Shown here piece by piece: positions 15,996-24,712 of a DNA stretch of 64,000 nt. How positions within the stretch are numbered: the first letter of the stretch is position 1; each line of letters starts with the position of its first letter. Both the position numbers and the translations under genes were made by a program. The notes under the pieces are model-generated. The model saw nothing but the letters and a program-made list of their open reading frames with translations. It ran no database searches and was not told the DNA's origin. Source of the stretch: Paenibacillus xylaniclasticus (GTDB lineage Bacteria; Bacillota; Bacilli; Paenibacillales; Paenibacillaceae); contig NZ_BIML01000003.1 of assembly GCF_004001065.1 (NCBI RefSeq), positions 1-64,000 of the forward strand, written 5' to 3'.

Positions 15996-17127
15996 ACAGC
16001 AGTTCTCCCTTCAGCGTCTCCTGAAGCCGTGTCTGAAGCGGCTTTTTCGGTTTTTTCTTTTTGTGGTCACGAATCATGTCCAGGAATTGATCGAACAGGT
16101 AGCTCGAATCGAACGGACCTGGCGCCGCCTCCGGATGGTATTGAACCGTAAATACCGGATGTACTTTATGCTTCAAGCCCTCAATCGAGCCGTCGTTGTT
16201 ATTAATGTGCGTGATTTCAAGGTCCGTACCTTTAATCGACTCTTCCATAACCGTGTAGCCATGGTTCTGGGAAGTAATGTAGCAGCGGTTCGTCGCCAGC
16301 TCTTTAACCGGGTGATTGCCGCCGCGATGGCCGAACTTCAGACGAGTCGTGTCAGCGCCGCTTGCCAGCGCGAACAATTGGTGTCCGAGGCAAATGCCGA
16401 AGATCGGATATTCACCGATCAGCTGTTTAATCGTCTCAACAGCATGAGGAACATCCTTCGGATCGCCAGGGCCGTTGGACAGCTGGATGCCGTCCGGATT
16501 GAGGCGGCGGATTTGGTCTGCTGTCGTATCATGAGGCACAATGATGACGTCGCAGCCGCGCTTGGACAGCTCTTTGACGATACCGCTTTTCGCGCCGAAG
16601 TCCATCAGCACGATACGCTCTTTGTTGCCTGGAGCTGAATACAGATGCTTCGTCGACGTGCGGGCTACCTGGTCGCGCAGCAGCGGCGTAATATTCAACC
16701 GCTCTTGCAGCTCCTCAATCCGTTCGTTACCGGTCGATAGAATGCCTTTCATCGTACCGAAGTTACGCAGCTTACGAGTCAGCATCCGCGTATCGATATC
16801 GCTAATACCGACAATGCCGTATTCCTTCAGCAGACGATCGAGCGAATATTCTCCGCGCCAGTTGGATGGCACAGGCTCGTGGCGGCGTACGACAAAACCG
16901 TGAATATATGGACGTACTGACTCAAAGTCATCGCGGGTAATACCATAGTTACCGATCAGCGGATAAGTCATCGTTACGATTTGACCGCAGTACGACGGAT
17001 CGGACAGCACCTCTTGATAACCGGTAATTCCTGTATTAAATACGACTTCACCTGTCGATTGACCCTCAGCGCCGAACGCGAGGCCTGTGAACAGCGTTCC
17101 GTCTTCCAACAACAATCTCGCTTGCAT
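15982..17127 (-). CDS. carA: Carbamoyl phosphate synthase, small (glutaminase) subunit
   Basis: About 381 residues. It has an N-terminal CPSase domain ([20 protein letters not shown]) and a class I glutamine amidotransferase domain with nucleophile Cys in [15 protein letters not shown] and the His-Glu pair in [11 protein letters not shown]. It hydrolyses glutamine and passes ammonia to CarB. The ATG at 17127 lies 8 bases after AAGGAG, better than an upstream GTG three codons earlier. It lies between pyrC and carB. Confidence 0.96.
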   Translation of the reverse strand: MQARLLLEDGTLFTGLAFGAEGQSTGEVVFNTGITGYQEVLSDPSYCGQIVTMTYPLIGNYGITRDDFESVRPYIHGFVVRRHEPVPSNWRGEYSLDRLLKEYGIVGISDIDTRMLTRKLRNFGTMKGILSTGNERIEELQERLNITPLLRDQVARTSTKHLYSAPGNKERIVLMDFGAKSGIVKELSKRGCDVIIVPHDTTADQIRRLNPDGIQLSNGPGDPKDVPHAVETIKQLIGEYPIFGICLGHQLFALASGADTTRLKFGHRGGNHPVKELATNRCYITSQNHGYTVMEESIKGTDLEITHINNNDGSIEGLKHKVHPVFTVQYHPEAAPGPFDSSYLFDQFLDMIRDHKKKKPKKPLQTRLQETLKGELLYAQK

Positions 17128-17187
17128 CCGTATCACTCCTTGAAGTGGATAAAATTACATTTAGTTCATTGAATACAAATATGGGTG

Positions 17188-18477
17188 TTACGCTTTGTTA
17201 AATACAACGCTGCCGTTGTAAATCGTCGTCGTCGGCCAGCCATACAGCTTCCAGCCGCCGAATGGCGTATTATTGCTCTTCGAAGCGAATGTTTCAGGAC
17301 GAACCTCGCGCTCGGTCTCCAGATCGACAACGGTCAAATCGGCTGGCGCACCTACCTCCAAACGGCCCGTAGAGAGGCCGAATACGCGAGCTGGGTCAGA
17401 TGTCATCCGCTTCAGCAGGAAGCCAAGCGTCCAACGTCCCGTGCGGACGAATTTCGTATACAGCAGCGGGAATGCCGTCTCAAACCCGACGATTCCGAAC
17501 GGTGCAAGCTGTGGTCCACGCGCTTTCTCCTCAGCGCTGTGTGGAGCATGGTCGGTAACGATGATGTCGATTGTCCCATCCTCTAAGCCTTCGATTACGG
17601 CTTGTACGTCGCGTGGCGTACGCAGCGGCGGGTTCATTTTCCAATTCGCATCATCAACGCCTGGAATATCCTCGTCCGACAACACGAGGTGGTGCGGACA
17701 TACTTCTGCTGTAATATGGACACCGATCGATTTCGCAAGACGAATCAAGCGGACCGATTGCTCCGTACTGACGTGGCAGACATGATAATGGACACCTGTC
17801 GCTTCCGCAAGCAGTGCGTCACGGCCGACATGGATCGCTTCCGACTCGTTCGGTATGCCTTTCAGTCCGTGCTTCTTCGCGAAGTTGCCTTCCGATGCCC
17901 AAGCGCCTTCGACTAGCGAATCATCCTCACAGTGTGCGATGACCGGCATACCAAGCGAATGTGCAAGCGTCATTGCATTCTTCATCATTTGCGCATTCTG
18001 AACACCAACACCGTCGTCTGTAAAGCCGATTGCTCCCGCTTCCTTCAGCGCTGCGAAATCGGTCAGCTCGCGGCCGAGCTCGTTCTTCGTAATCGCGGCG
18101 TAAGGCAGTACACGTACGACACCTTCGCGTGCCGCTTTGTCTAGAATGTATTTGACGGTCTCAGCCGTATCCGTTACCGGACGCGTGTTCGGCATGCAGG
18201 CAATCGTCGTAAAGCCGCCCGCTGCTGCCGAACGCGTCCCCGTCGCGATATCTTCCTTATATTCAAAGCCGGGATCTCGAAGATGAACGTGCATATCGAT
18301 GAAGCCTGCGCTTACCAGCTTGCCTGCCGCATCAACGATCTCAGCGCCGGTTGTATCCGGCGTTGTCGCCCCGTCCACGATTTCGGCGATTACGCCGCCT
18401 TCCGTACGCACATGCTTCTTCTCAACCGTGCCTGTCTCCTCGTTCCAAACCAAACCGTTCAGTATCCAAATTGCCAT
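17188..18477 (-). CDS. pyrC: Dihydroorotase
   Basis: 429 residues. It is a zinc amidohydrolase that cyclises carbamoyl aspartate to dihydroorotate. Metal-binding motifs are DMHVHLRDPGFEYKED (His-x-His near residue 60), HCEDDSLVEG, CHVSTEQSV and the catalytic Asp in IIVTDHAPHS. This is the class I (Bacillus-type, about 430-residue) enzyme. ATG at 18477 has AAGGGAG upstream. It sits 50 bases after pyrB in the operon. Confidence 0.96.
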   Translation of the reverse strand: MAIWILNGLVWNEETGTVEKKHVRTEGGVIAEIVDGATTPDTTGAEIVDAAGKLVSAGFIDMHVHLRDPGFEYKEDIATGTRSAAAGGFTTIACMPNTRPVTDTAETVKYILDKAAREGVVRVLPYAAITKNELGRELTDFAALKEAGAIGFTDDGVGVQNAQMMKNAMTLAHSLGMPVIAHCEDDSLVEGAWASEGNFAKKHGLKGIPNESEAIHVGRDALLAEATGVHYHVCHVSTEQSVRLIRLAKSIGVHITAEVCPHHLVLSDEDIPGVDDANWKMNPPLRTPRDVQAVIEGLEDGTIDIIVTDHAPHSAEEKARGPQLAPFGIVGFETAFPLLYTKFVRTGRWTLGFLLKRMTSDPARVFGLSTGRLEVGAPADLTVVDLETEREVRPETFASKSNNTPFGGWKLYGWPTTTIYNGSVVFNKA

Positions 18478-18527
18478 TCGTCTTTCGTCTCCCTTCCTTA
18501 CTGCCCATTCGCCATATGCGATGCTAA

Positions 18528-19427
18528 CTAGCTTAACGCCCGTTCAATAACTGCCATTCGAATCGGTACACCGTTCGACATTTGTGGGAAGATACGCGAT
18601 TGCGGATGCTCGACTACTTCATCGTCAATCTCTACATTCCGGTTAACCGGTGCAGGATGCATTATAATGGCGTGCGACTGAATCCGCTTGGCACGATCGA
18701 CTGTCAGTCCATAGCCTTCCCGATATTGCTCAGCAGACTTCATGACGCCGGTTGTATGCCGTTCCAGTTGAACCCGAAGCATCATGACAACGTCGGCGCG
18801 GATCGCGTCATCCATCGAAATGTACGGAGCATCCAGCTCTGGCGCCTGCATCTCGCTCGGTGAGCAGAAGCTTACAGTTGCTCCAAACTTACGCAGCGCC
18901 CACAGATTGGAACGGGCTACCCGGCTGTGGCGAACGTCACCAATAATCGCAACATTCAATCCTTTAAGCTCGCCGAAATGCTTGCGCATCGTGTACAGGT
19001 CGAGCAAGGCTTGCGTTGGATGCTCGTTGTTACCGTCACCTGCGTTGATCAGCGGCACTTTGACGTTCGCCGCAATGCCCTCAAGCATACCAACCGGCTT
19101 CAGCCGAATGACGCCTGCGTCAATGCCCATCGATTCCAGCGTCTTTACCGTATCGTATATCGATTCGCCCTTCTCGACGCTCGATGCGGCCGCCGCGAAG
19201 TTCATCACTTCGGCGCCAAGTCGTTTCTCCGCCATTTCGAAAGAGAATCTTGTCCGCGTGCTGTTCTCAAAAAACATGTTTGCTACAAATTTGCCCTGCA
19301 GCACCGGATTCAGCTTCTCTGGCTGGCTTTCCCAATAAGCCGCACGATCGAGAATCGATACAATCTCCGATGCATCCAAATCTTTCAAGCCCAATAAACT
19401 ACGCTGCTTTAATGCCGTTGTCGTCAT
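18528..19427 (-). CDS. pyrB: Aspartate carbamoyltransferase, catalytic chain
   Basis: 299 residues. It condenses aspartate and carbamoyl phosphate. The carbamoyl phosphate loop FFENSTRTRFSFEMA and the HPTQALLDLYTM motif are intact, and HPAPVNRNVEI carries the aspartate-binding residues. No pyrI regulatory chain is encoded nearby, so it is probably the unregulated trimeric form known from bacilli. AAGGAGG lies 9 bases before the ATG. Confidence 0.96.
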   Translation of the reverse strand: MTTTALKQRSLLGLKDLDASEIVSILDRAAYWESQPEKLNPVLQGKFVANMFFENSTRTRFSFEMAEKRLGAEVMNFAAAASSVEKGESIYDTVKTLESMGIDAGVIRLKPVGMLEGIAANVKVPLINAGDGNNEHPTQALLDLYTMRKHFGELKGLNVAIIGDVRHSRVARSNLWALRKFGATVSFCSPSEMQAPELDAPYISMDDAIRADVVMMLRVQLERHTTGVMKSAEQYREGYGLTVDRAKRIQSHAIIMHPAPVNRNVEIDDEVVEHPQSRIFPQMSNGVPIRMAVIERALS

Positions 19428-19492
19428 CTTGGCTTGCCTCCTTATATCTCATGCATATTAGCCGCTTATAGACCTGAAACAGACTGGAACGG

Positions 19493-20056
<564 letters not shown>

Positions 20057-20082
20057 CTATCGTTTCCTCAATGCAGGCAGGC

Positions 20083-20113
20083 ACAAAAAAAATCCTTGCC
20101 ATAGGCAAGGATT
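20083..20113 (-). terminator. pyr leader intrinsic terminator (attenuator)
   Basis: On the minus strand a perfect 10-bp stem, AATCCTTGCC / GGCAAGGATT with a 3-base loop, is followed by nine T. It lies about 50 bases before pyrR. Part of the stem can pair with upstream leader sequence as antiterminator, as in PyrR-controlled attenuators. Confidence 0.92.
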
Positions 20114-20244
20114 CAGCACGATAACCCAGCGCAGACCGCAGAGAAGACATGACACCGCTGTGTGGGCATAAGTATAGCCTTACATGCACAGCAGTCTCGT
20201 ATCTTGCCGGCTGCGAACCGACCGAGAAACTCGTTATCACGCTA

Positions 20245-20266
20245 CCTTGCCAGCCTCTCTGGACTG
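20245..20266 (-). promoter_or_regulatory. PyrR-binding anti-antiterminator loop
   Basis: The leader RNA contains CAGUCCAGAGAGGCUGGCAA, a match to the PyrR binding-loop consensus (AGUCCAGAGAGGCU). When PyrR and UMP bind, this hairpin blocks the antiterminator and the terminator at 20083-20113 forms. Only one such site is seen. In Bacillus subtilis there are three, linked to pyrP and pyrB junctions, and I see none at the pyrR-pyrB junction here. Confidence 0.92.
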
Positions 20267-20293
20267 AATTAAAGGTACAACTTAATTAAAAAA

Positions 20294-20322
20294 ATTATCA
20301 CACATTCGACACGAGCTGTCAA
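20294..20322 (-). promoter_or_regulatory. pyr operon promoter
   Basis: Minus strand TTGACA (plus 20317-20322), exactly 17 bases, GATAAT (plus 20294-20299). It is about 30 bases upstream of the PyrR site, a near-consensus sigma-A promoter. Confidence 0.85.
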
Positions 20323-20369
20323 GTTTATAGACGATTTTCTCGCTTATTCCGACGCCTTCCTAAGGATAC

Positions 20370-20416
20370 AAAAAGCTGCCCCAAAAACCATTCGTGAAAT
20401 GGCTTGTGGGACAGCT
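20370..20416 (-). terminator. Terminator of dapL
   Basis: Minus-strand stem AGCTGTCCCACAAGCCATT paired imperfectly with AATGGTTTTTGGGGCAGCT, then TTTTTG. It begins 12 bases after the dapL stop and separates it from the pyr promoter. Confidence 0.85.
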
Positions 20417-20428
20417 GCTATTCCATCA

Positions 20429-21664
20429 TTAAAACTTAAGATTACGAATACGTTCGATTGCTTTCTCCGTATTCTCACGGCTGCCGAACGCCGTTAGACG
20501 GAAATATCCTTGACCGCTTTGACCGAAGCCAACGCCAGGCGTACCGACGATGTTCGCTTCCGCCAGCAGCTTATCAAAGAACGACCACGAATCCATGCCG
20601 TTAGGCGTCTTCAGCCAGATGTACGGAGCGTTCACGCCACCGTACACTTCAAGTCCGATCGAAGCGAGACCATCGCGGATAATACGCGCATTCGTCATGT
20701 AGTAATCGATCGTCGCTTGAATTTGAGCTTTGCCCTCAGGCGAGTAGATCGCTGCAGCACCGCGCTGCGTAACGTACGATACACCGTTAAATTTCGTCGT
20801 ATGACGACGGTTCCACAGATCGTTAATGAGCAGCTCATTGCCGTCTTGATCGTAGCCTTTCAGCTCGCGAGGAACGACGGTGTAAGCACAGCGGATACCC
20901 GTAAAGCCTGCCGTCTTCGAGAAGCTGCGGAATTCAATCGCTACTTCCTTCGCGCCCTCAATCTCATAGATGCTGCGCGGTACGTCCGCCTCTTGAATGA
21001 ACGCCTCATACGCTGAATCGTACAAAATGATGCATTTGTTCGCTTTCGCATAATCGACCCAACGCTTCAGTTCTTCCTTCGACAGCGTCATACCCGTCGG
21101 ATTGTTCGGGTAGCACAGATAAATAATGTCAACCTTGCGCTTCGGCAGCTCCGGCGTAAAATTGTTCTCCGCCGTACATTCGAGATATTCGATATTATCA
21201 TAACGGTTCGTATCTTTATTAAACTTGCCGGAACGGCCTGCCATTACATTCGTATCCACATAAACCGGATATACCGGGTCTTGTACCGCTACGATCGCGT
21301 CTTGGCTGAAAATTTCTTGAATGTTGCCGACATCGCACTTGGAGCCATCGGATAAAAACACTTCATTCAATTGAATGTCAACGCCGCGCGCTTTATAGTC
21401 GTTATCGATAATAGCTTGAATAAGGAAATCATATCCTTGTTCAGGTCCGTATCCGCGGAACGTTCCTGGCTGAGCCATCTCGTCCACCGCTGCATGCATC
21501 GCTTGAATGACCGCCTCCGGCAATCCGCGCGTTACGTCGCCAATACCGAGGCTAATAATCTCGGCATTCGGATTTTCTTGCATAAATTTCGTGCGGCGTC
21601 TTGCCACCTCGGAAAATAAATAGCTGCCCTGCAGTTCCAAATAGTTCTGATTAATTTGCGTCAT
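20429..21664 (-). CDS. dapL: LL-diaminopimelate aminotransferase
   Basis: 411 residues, matching the DapL family length. A PLP fold-type I enzyme that converts tetrahydrodipicolinate directly to LL-diaminopimelate, bypassing the DapD-C-E acylated route. The PLP lysine lies in [33 protein letters not shown] and the N-terminal [15 protein letters not shown] are typical of this subgroup. It supplies lysine and the meso-DAP used by MurE in this window. It stands alone between rluD and the pyr promoter with its own terminator and AAGGTG ribosome site. Confidence 0.92.
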   Translation of the reverse strand: MTQINQNYLELQGSYLFSEVARRRTKFMQENPNAEIISLGIGDVTRGLPEAVIQAMHAAVDEMAQPGTFRGYGPEQGYDFLIQAIIDNDYKARGVDIQLNEVFLSDGSKCDVGNIQEIFSQDAIVAVQDPVYPVYVDTNVMAGRSGKFNKDTNRYDNIEYLECTAENNFTPELPKRKVDIIYLCYPNNPTGMTLSKEELKRWVDYAKANKCIILYDSAYEAFIQEADVPRSIYEIEGAKEVAIEFRSFSKTAGFTGIRCAYTVVPRELKGYDQDGNELLINDLWNRRHTTKFNGVSYVTQRGAAAIYSPEGKAQIQATIDYYMTNARIIRDGLASIGLEVYGGVNAPYIWLKTPNGMDSWSFFDKLLAEANIVGTPGVGFGQSGQGYFRLTAFGSRENTEKAIERIRNLKF

Positions 21665-21795
21665 CGCTTGATCACCTTTCCGTGACAGCCGCGGGAGATG
21701 GGCCCCCGAACCGATAGTAGTTATGTAATCAGCATAGCTTATACTACGCTCTCACATAAATATACGATTACGCAAAAAATTTGTACTATTTCACC

Positions 21796-22764
21796 TTATC
21801 GCTGCCGAAGGCTGTGGAGAACATGCTCCATATCCGCAGGGATCGGAGCTTCAAATTCCAAATATTCGCCCGTTCTCGGATGCTTGAAGCCAAGCACAGC
21901 TGCATGCAGTGCTTGCCCGTTCAGATCGACAGTCTTGCTCCGGCCATACATCGGATCGCCGGCAAGAGGATGCCCGATATATTTCATATGAACGCGGATT
22001 TGGTGCGTACGCCCGGTCTCGAGCTGCAGCTCAAGCAGCGTATAATCGCCAAAACGTTCAATGACGGAGAAATGCGTTACGGCATGCTTGCTGTTCTTAT
22101 CTGTAACCGTGAACATCTTGCGGTCGCGTTCATCCCGTCCAATCGGAGCGTCAACCGTTCCCCTGTCGTGCGGCACGTTGCCATGAACGAGCGCAATATA
22201 TTTGCGTGTTACGCTGTGCTCCTTCAATTGCTCAGAGAGCGAAGCATGGGCATTATCATTTTTGGCCGCCATCAGAAGGCCCGATGTATCCTTATCGATC
22301 CGGTGTACGATGCCCGGACGGATCGATCCGTTAATGCCCGACAAATCCTTGCAATGATAGAGCAGAGCATTCACGACAGTACCGGACGAATGTCCTGGCG
22401 CCGGATGCACGACTAGTCCGCGCTGTTTATTAATCACGATAACATCGGAATCCTCGTATTCGATCTCAAGCGGTATCGGCTCGGCAACGATTTCGGTCGG
22501 CTCCGCTTCCGGAACCTCCACCGTTACTACATCGCCTGCAAGCAGCTTATGTTTCGGCTTCGTCTCCGCACCGTTAACAAGTACTGCCCCCTTCTTGATC
22601 CAATCTTGAATTTGTGTACGGGATACAGCCTCGTCATCGAACGCTTCTGAAACAAATTTGTCCAGCCGTTCGCCAGCCGAATGCTCGTCAATTACCCATT
22701 CCAGAACGTCTTCCGACTCGGCAACCGAATCATCCTCATATATATATTCCACTTCTGTATTCAT
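21796..22764 (-). CDS. RluD-family 23S rRNA pseudouridine synthase (YlyB type)
   Basis: About 322 residues. An S4 domain (ERLDKFVSEAFDDEAVSRTQ, about 35-90) precedes the pseudouridine synthase domain with catalytic Asp in GIVHRIDKDTSGLLMAAKN. GRTHQIRVHMKYIGHPLAGD is also diagnostic. It isomerises uridines in rRNA. I prefer ATG at 22764 because GGAGAAG lies 5 bases upstream; ATG at 22794, overlapping the lspA stop, is possible. An acidic N-terminal stretch (YEDDSVAESEDVLE) is longer than in Bacillus YlyB. It is paired with lspA as in bacilli. Confidence 0.92.
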   Translation of the reverse strand: MNTEVEYIYEDDSVAESEDVLEWVIDEHSAGERLDKFVSEAFDDEAVSRTQIQDWIKKGAVLVNGAETKPKHKLLAGDVVTVEVPEAEPTEIVAEPIPLEIEYEDSDVIVINKQRGLVVHPAPGHSSGTVVNALLYHCKDLSGINGSIRPGIVHRIDKDTSGLLMAAKNDNAHASLSEQLKEHSVTRKYIALVHGNVPHDRGTVDAPIGRDERDRKMFTVTDKNSKHAVTHFSVIERFGDYTLLELQLETGRTHQIRVHMKYIGHPLAGDPMYGRSKTVDLNGQALHAAVLGFKHPRTGEYLEFEAPIPADMEHVLHSLRQR

Positions 22765-22793
22765 GATCTCTTCTCCGTAAAGCTTCTCATCCA

Positions 22794-23339
22794 TTATTCC
22801 GTTCTTTCCTTCCGGTCATCATATTCTGTCTGCGGCTCGCCCGATACAGCTGCGGCTTGTACCGACGACGTTGACTCGGCTCTTGAACTGAGCAAAGAAT
22901 CGAGCAATATCATTCCGACACCGATACAAATCGCCGTATCGGCTAGATTAAATATCGCAAAGGTGTAGCTGCCGAACGTAAACTGCAAGAAATCGACAAC
23001 CTCTCCCTTCAGTGCACGATCGATAAAATTGCCCAGCGCGCCGCCAAGCACGAGCGCAAGACCCGTAAGGAGCAGTGCTTTTCCATTATTACGAACCGTG
23101 CGCAGCATATACCATACGATACCTGCTGCTATAATAATGGTCACGATCAGAAAGAACACGCGCTGATTCTCGAGCATACTGAATGCCGCTCCAGTATTTC
23201 GAATGGATGTGATAACAAAAAAGTCGCCGATTACACTTATTTCCTCGTGTAATTCAAGCTCATTTACGATTATCCATTTCGATATCCAATCGATTGCAAA
23301 CACAATTCCGCAAATTACAAAATACTTCAATAAGCGCAT
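22794..23339 (-). CDS. lspA: Signal peptidase II (lipoprotein signal peptidase)
   Basis: 181 residues with four membrane helices. Catalytic aspartates lie in GNFIDRALKGEVVDFLQF and FAIFNLADTAICIGVG. NTGAAFSML is the conserved NxGAAF box. It cleaves prolipoproteins after diacylglyceryl modification and would mature the two lipoproteins of the exporter operon. The C-terminal 25 residues are a variable hydrophilic tail. GAGG lies upstream of the ATG, and the stop overlaps the region of rluD. Confidence 0.95.
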   Translation of the reverse strand: MRLLKYFVICGIVFAIDWISKWIIVNELELHEEISVIGDFFVITSIRNTGAAFSMLENQRVFFLIVTIIIAAGIVWYMLRTVRNNGKALLLTGLALVLGGALGNFIDRALKGEVVDFLQFTFGSYTFAIFNLADTAICIGVGMILLDSLLSSRAESTSSVQAAAVSGEPQTEYDDRKERTE

Positions 23340-23540
23340 GAATCCCTGATTCCTCCCTAATGAAAGTCTCGTCTATTGTAACATAAAGCCAGTCCCCCCT
23401 ACCACAGGCGGCACAGCGGCTGGATTGGCGAAACTTCTCAATATAGGATGGAATCTAGGTCTTATCCTGCTGTTAAAACAGCGTTCATCAGTCCACTCTA
23501 ATAGTTATAACATACCGCCAAGAGAGGAAGGGGCTAAAGC

Positions 23541-24269
23541 ATGTCACCTCTGACGCAACAGCAATTAATCGAATTTCGGAGCAGACTTCTTCGCATGAAA
23601 CAGTCCATTGAGCGATCGATGCATGACACCGAGCATGGCGGATTAGCCAACTCGTTAAAAGATCAGACTGGCGAGCTGTCGCCAATCGATAACCATCCCG
23701 GTGACGTCGGCACCGAGATGTATGAGCGAAGTAAAGATTTGGCGATTCATGAGCTGCATGATTTTAAACGAGAACGAATCGATTTGGCGCTTAAAGCTAT
23801 CGATAACGGAACCTATGGCCGGTGTCTGACATGCGGTAAAGATATTCCGTACGAACGGTTGGAGGCACTACCGGATTCCCTTTACTGTGTCGAGCATGCG
23901 CCAAGACAGGAACTGTCCAATAACCGCCCGGCGGAGGAAGATTTTCTGCGGCCAGCCTTTAATAGAAGCAAACGGGACGGAGATGATGGATATAACGGCT
24001 TTGATGGCGAGGACGCCTGGCAGATCGTCGAGCATTTCGGCAGCTCTAATACACCGGCTATGTCGGACAATCGTGAAGTCGATTCCTATAATGAAATGTA
24101 TACCGAGGCCGACGAGAACGAAGGCTTCGTCGAGCCGATCGAAAGCTTTCTTGCAACCGATATTACGGGACAAGTCGTATCCGTCGTCCGTAACCGCCAA
24201 TATCACGAATATTTGTCACACGGCGAAGGTGATGACGAGCTTGCCGTCGATGATGAGCTGGAATATTAG
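23541..24269 (+). CDS. DksA/TraR-type zinc-finger protein (YteA family)
   Basis: 242 residues, the only plus-strand gene I can support in the window. A helical N-terminal part (LTQQQLIEFRSRLLRMKQSI) leads to the zinc finger CLTCGKDIPYERLEALPDSL with ligands Cys95, Cys98, Cys116 and His119. The C-terminal half is acidic and low-complexity, ending DDELAVDDELEY. DksA-type proteins enter the RNA polymerase secondary channel and alter promoter output. AGGAAGGGG precedes the ATG. In Bacillus subtilis the DksA-like ylyA sits at this spot between ileS and lspA; here the gene is inverted and longer. Its stop overlaps the stop of the converging DUF5665 gene. Confidence 0.88.
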   Translation: MSPLTQQQLIEFRSRLLRMKQSIERSMHDTEHGGLANSLKDQTGELSPIDNHPGDVGTEMYERSKDLAIHELHDFKRERIDLALKAIDNGTYGRCLTCGKDIPYERLEALPDSLYCVEHAPRQELSNNRPAEEDFLRPAFNRSKRDGDDGYNGFDGEDAWQIVEHFGSSNTPAMSDNREVDSYNEMYTEADENEGFVEPIESFLATDITGQVVSVVRNRQYHEYLSHGEGDDELAVDDELEY

Positions 24270-24613
24270 TACACTGCTCCTTCAAGCTGTGCTTGCACGA
24301 CCCGGACCAGATCCGCGATATAATCGCCGATAATCGGAAGATTCAAGGCGCCTAGCGCTCTAAGCACATACAAAATGGTCGCGGCGAACACGGAGAAGCC
24401 GACTGCAATACCGACGCCGCGCGCCGTTCCGGATAGAAAGCTGCGCCACATTAACAGAAATGGGCGTTGAAGAAGCTCAATGTAATCCCGAATATGCGAC
24501 CTCTCCATATCTAATGCGACTCGTTGTAATTGCCGATCGACTGCACTCAACGAAATGGTCAGTGCAGTCAAATCCTTCTTCTCATCCGAATCTGTCGCTT
24601 TCAAATGCCTCAT
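24266..24613 (-). CDS. DUF5665 membrane protein
   Basis: 115 residues. A charged N-terminal half (residues 1-60, DLTALTISLSAVDRQLQRVA) is followed by one or two membrane segments (SGTARGVGIAVGFSVFAATI and LYVLRALGAL) and the conserved end LPIIGDYIADLVRVVQAQLE. The pattern matches the uncharacterised DUF5665 family of Firmicutes. No catalytic motif is visible. It converges on the DksA-type gene with overlapping stop codons (TAA at 24266-24268 against TAG at 24267-24269). It lies downstream of the ileS terminator, so it probably has a separate promoter or depends on read-through. Confidence 0.8.
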   Translation of the reverse strand: MRHLKATDSDEKKDLTALTISLSAVDRQLQRVALDMERSHIRDYIELLQRPFLLMWRSFLSGTARGVGIAVGFSVFAATILYVLRALGALNLPIIGDYIADLVRVVQAQLEGAVY

Positions 24614-24631
24614 ATCCCCCTTTCAATCAGC

Positions 24632-24681
24632 AAAAAAACGAGCCTCGACGTTCGGCCGAGCCGAACATCGAGAATCGCTCG
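24632..24681 (-). terminator. Terminator of ileS
   Basis: The inner stem CTCGACGTTCGGC / GCCGAACATCGAG is extended by CGAG pairs and followed on the minus strand by CGTTTTTTT. It starts about 30 bases after the ileS stop. Confidence 0.88.
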
Positions 24682-24712
24682 TTTCTTTGTTTGCTTCTAT
24701 TTGAGTTTGCCC

